Origin: Sphaerimonospora sp050942215
GTDB taxonomy: Bacteria; Actinomycetota; Actinomycetes; Streptosporangiales; Streptosporangiaceae
Direction: 5' to 3'
NCBI RefSeq assembly: GCF_050942215.1
Contig: NZ_CP192056.1
Span: 310,001 to 374,000 of the forward strand
DNA length: 64,000 nucleotides
This document shows positions 63,091-64,000 of this stretch, in pieces. Position 1 is the first letter of the stretch. Every line of letters starts with the position of its first letter. Both the position numbers and the translations under genes were made by a program. The notes beneath the pieces are model-generated. The model made no database searches, was not told where the DNA came from, and worked only from the letters and a program-made list of their open reading frames with translations.

Positions 63091-63094
63091 TCAC
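62855..63094. repeat. dispersed 53-bp repeat family, site 3 (mirror array)
   Basis: Right-pointing units start at 62855, 62906 and 62959; left-pointing units end at 62988, 63041 and 63094. Spacings are 51 and 53, then 53 and 53. The centre is GTGATCTTGCA-ctcccaac-TGCAAGATCAC. Second boxes (TGAGCGG, TGAGCAG, TGACCTG, CGACCTG) occur 31-32 bases in. The last unit contains the stop codon of the epimerase gene. Confidence 0.9.
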
Positions 63095-64000
63095 GGGAAG
63101 AGGGGGTGGTCGACGCGGCCGCGGGAGGCGGGGGAGAGGTTCTCGCCCGCCAGCCAGGCCGAGATCACCCGGGCGATCCTGAGTCCGGCCGCGCCGTCCC
63201 ACAGGGGCGGCAGCTCCCCGCTCGGCGTGGCCGCGCCATCGGCGAGCGCCTTCTCGGCGGCGGCGGCCAGCCCGGCGGGGGTGACGAGGCGGTTGGTCCC
63301 GTGGGTGACGGTGATCGGGCGCTCGGTGTTGGGCCGGACGGTGAGGCACGGGACGCCCAGCATGGTCGTCTCCTCCTGTACGCCTCCGGAGTCGGTCACC
63401 ACCAGCGCTGCGCCCCGTACGAGCGACAGGAAGTCGATGTAGCCGAGCGGGTCGACGATCTTGAGGTTCCGCCGGTCCACGAGGCCGGCTTCGGCGAGCC
63501 GCTGCCGCCCGCGCGGGTGCAGCGGCACGATGACCGGAATCTGCTCGGCGACGTCGAGCACCGCCTCGACGAGTTCGCGGGCCGCCTCGGGGGCGTCCAC
63601 GTTGGCCGGCCGGTGCAGCGTCGCGACCGCGTACCTGCCCGACACGCCCAGACGCTCCTGCACCGGGGCCGGGTCGAGCCCGGGCAGTGCGGCGAACAGG
63701 CTGTCGATCATGGGGTTGCCGACGAGGTGCACCCGCGCGGGATCGACGCCCTCGTCGGCCAGATGCGACAGCGCCTCCGGCGAGGTGGCGAACAGCAGGT
63801 CCGACAGCGCGTCGGTGACGACCCGGTTGACCTCCTCGGGCATCCCCCGGTCGAACGAGCGCAGCCCGGCCTCCACGTGCGCGGTCGGCACGTGCAGCTT
63901 GGCGCACACGAGGATGGCGGCGAGCGTCGAGTTCACGTCGCCGTAGACGACCACCAGCGAGGGGGAGTGCTCCAGCACCACCTCTTCGAGGCCGGTGAGC
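63091..64000 (-). CDS. wecB: UDP-N-acetylglucosamine 2-epimerase, 3' part (cut by window end)
   Basis: The frame is open to the last base; at least 302 residues are visible. VVVYGDVNSTLAAILVCAKLHVPTAHVEAGLRSFD and NRVVTDALSDLLFATS, then HRPANVD and VVTDSGGVQEETTMLGVPCLTVRPNTERP, are hallmark segments. It interconverts UDP-GlcNAc and UDP-ManNAc for surface polymers. The neighbouring glycosyltransferase is consistent with a polysaccharide locus continuing past the window. Confidence 0.95.
   Translation of the reverse strand, partial: LTGLEEVVLEHSPSLVVVYGDVNSTLAAILVCAKLHVPTAHVEAGLRSFDRGMPEEVNRVVTDALSDLLFATSPEALSHLADEGVDPARVHLVGNPMIDSLFAALPGLDPAPVQERLGVSGRYAVATLHRPANVDAPEAARELVEAVLDVAEQIPVIVPLHPRGRQRLAEAGLVDRRNLKIVDPLGYIDFLSLVRGAALVVTDSGGVQEETTMLGVPCLTVRPNTERPITVTHGTNRLVTPAGLAAAAEKALADGAATPSGELPPLWDGAAGLRIARVISAWLAGENLSPASRGRVDHPLFP

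Overview
The window is high-GC DNA with GTG and TTG starts, dense Shine-Dalgarno sites and ATGA gene overlaps. It carries a complete conservon-type block (nitrate-sensor kinase, roadblock, DUF742, GTPase), an S-adenosyl methyltransferase of the DUF574 type, an Excalibur-tailed nuclease and a xylose operon under a ROK repressor. Together these point to a filamentous actinomycete. My best guess is the Streptosporangiales, but this is inferred from gene content only.

Layout. 1-8.4 kb: end of an MFS exporter, an overlapping two-gene module of unknown function, an ester-cyclase-like protein, a Nudix-PIN fusion, two tandem secreted seven-bladed propellers and a VanY-type lipoprotein peptidase. 8.4-9.2 kb: gene-free and repeat-rich. 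9.2-15.7 kb: an AAA-type ATPase, a RlpA-like/MauE gene pair, a SigE-family sigma factor, a secreted nuclease, and a divergent MarR/YceI pair. 15.9-18.3 kb: tRNA-Ser followed by the scar of an integrated element (tyrosine recombinase tail, degenerate tRNA end) that was later invaded by an IS5-type element carrying a passenger gene. 19.0-22.3 kb: an IS21 element inserted into a DinB-family gene. The target duplication is visible and the gene can be rebuilt exactly. 22.6-32.5 kb: secreted proteins, a broken response regulator, tRNA-Arg, a LuxR/DesK-type two-component system, inositol monophosphatase, GAPDH, a GlxA/AraC regulator and a histidine phosphatase. 32.6-42.0 kb: a WD40-like secreted protein, small enzymes, a CDP-alcohol phosphatidyltransferase and a 1504-residue P-type ATPase. 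42.7-51.4 kb: methyltransferase, xylose operon (repressor, xylA, xylB), and a TetR/MMPL efflux operon with a double operator. 51.8-64 kb: the conservon, an SDR, an NfeD-like/flotillin pair, a DHA2 exporter, a two-domain glycosyltransferase and the 3' part of UDP-GlcNAc 2-epimerase.

The most unusual signal is not a gene. A repeat unit of about 53 bp recurs at three intergenic sites (8459-8614, 42445-42679, 62855-63094). Each unit begins with GTGATCTTGCAG, usually has CTCGCA at position 16, and has a second box near TGACCTG at position 33. At two sites the units form a mirror: three point right and three point left around a short palindrome. The phase is a constant 53 bp, about five helical turns. 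I know of no described family with this architecture. Other notable points are a palindrome made of two perfect DnaA boxes, a cluster of DnaA-box cores written with atypical codons inside the ROK gene, and hairpins whose loops contain a stop codon.
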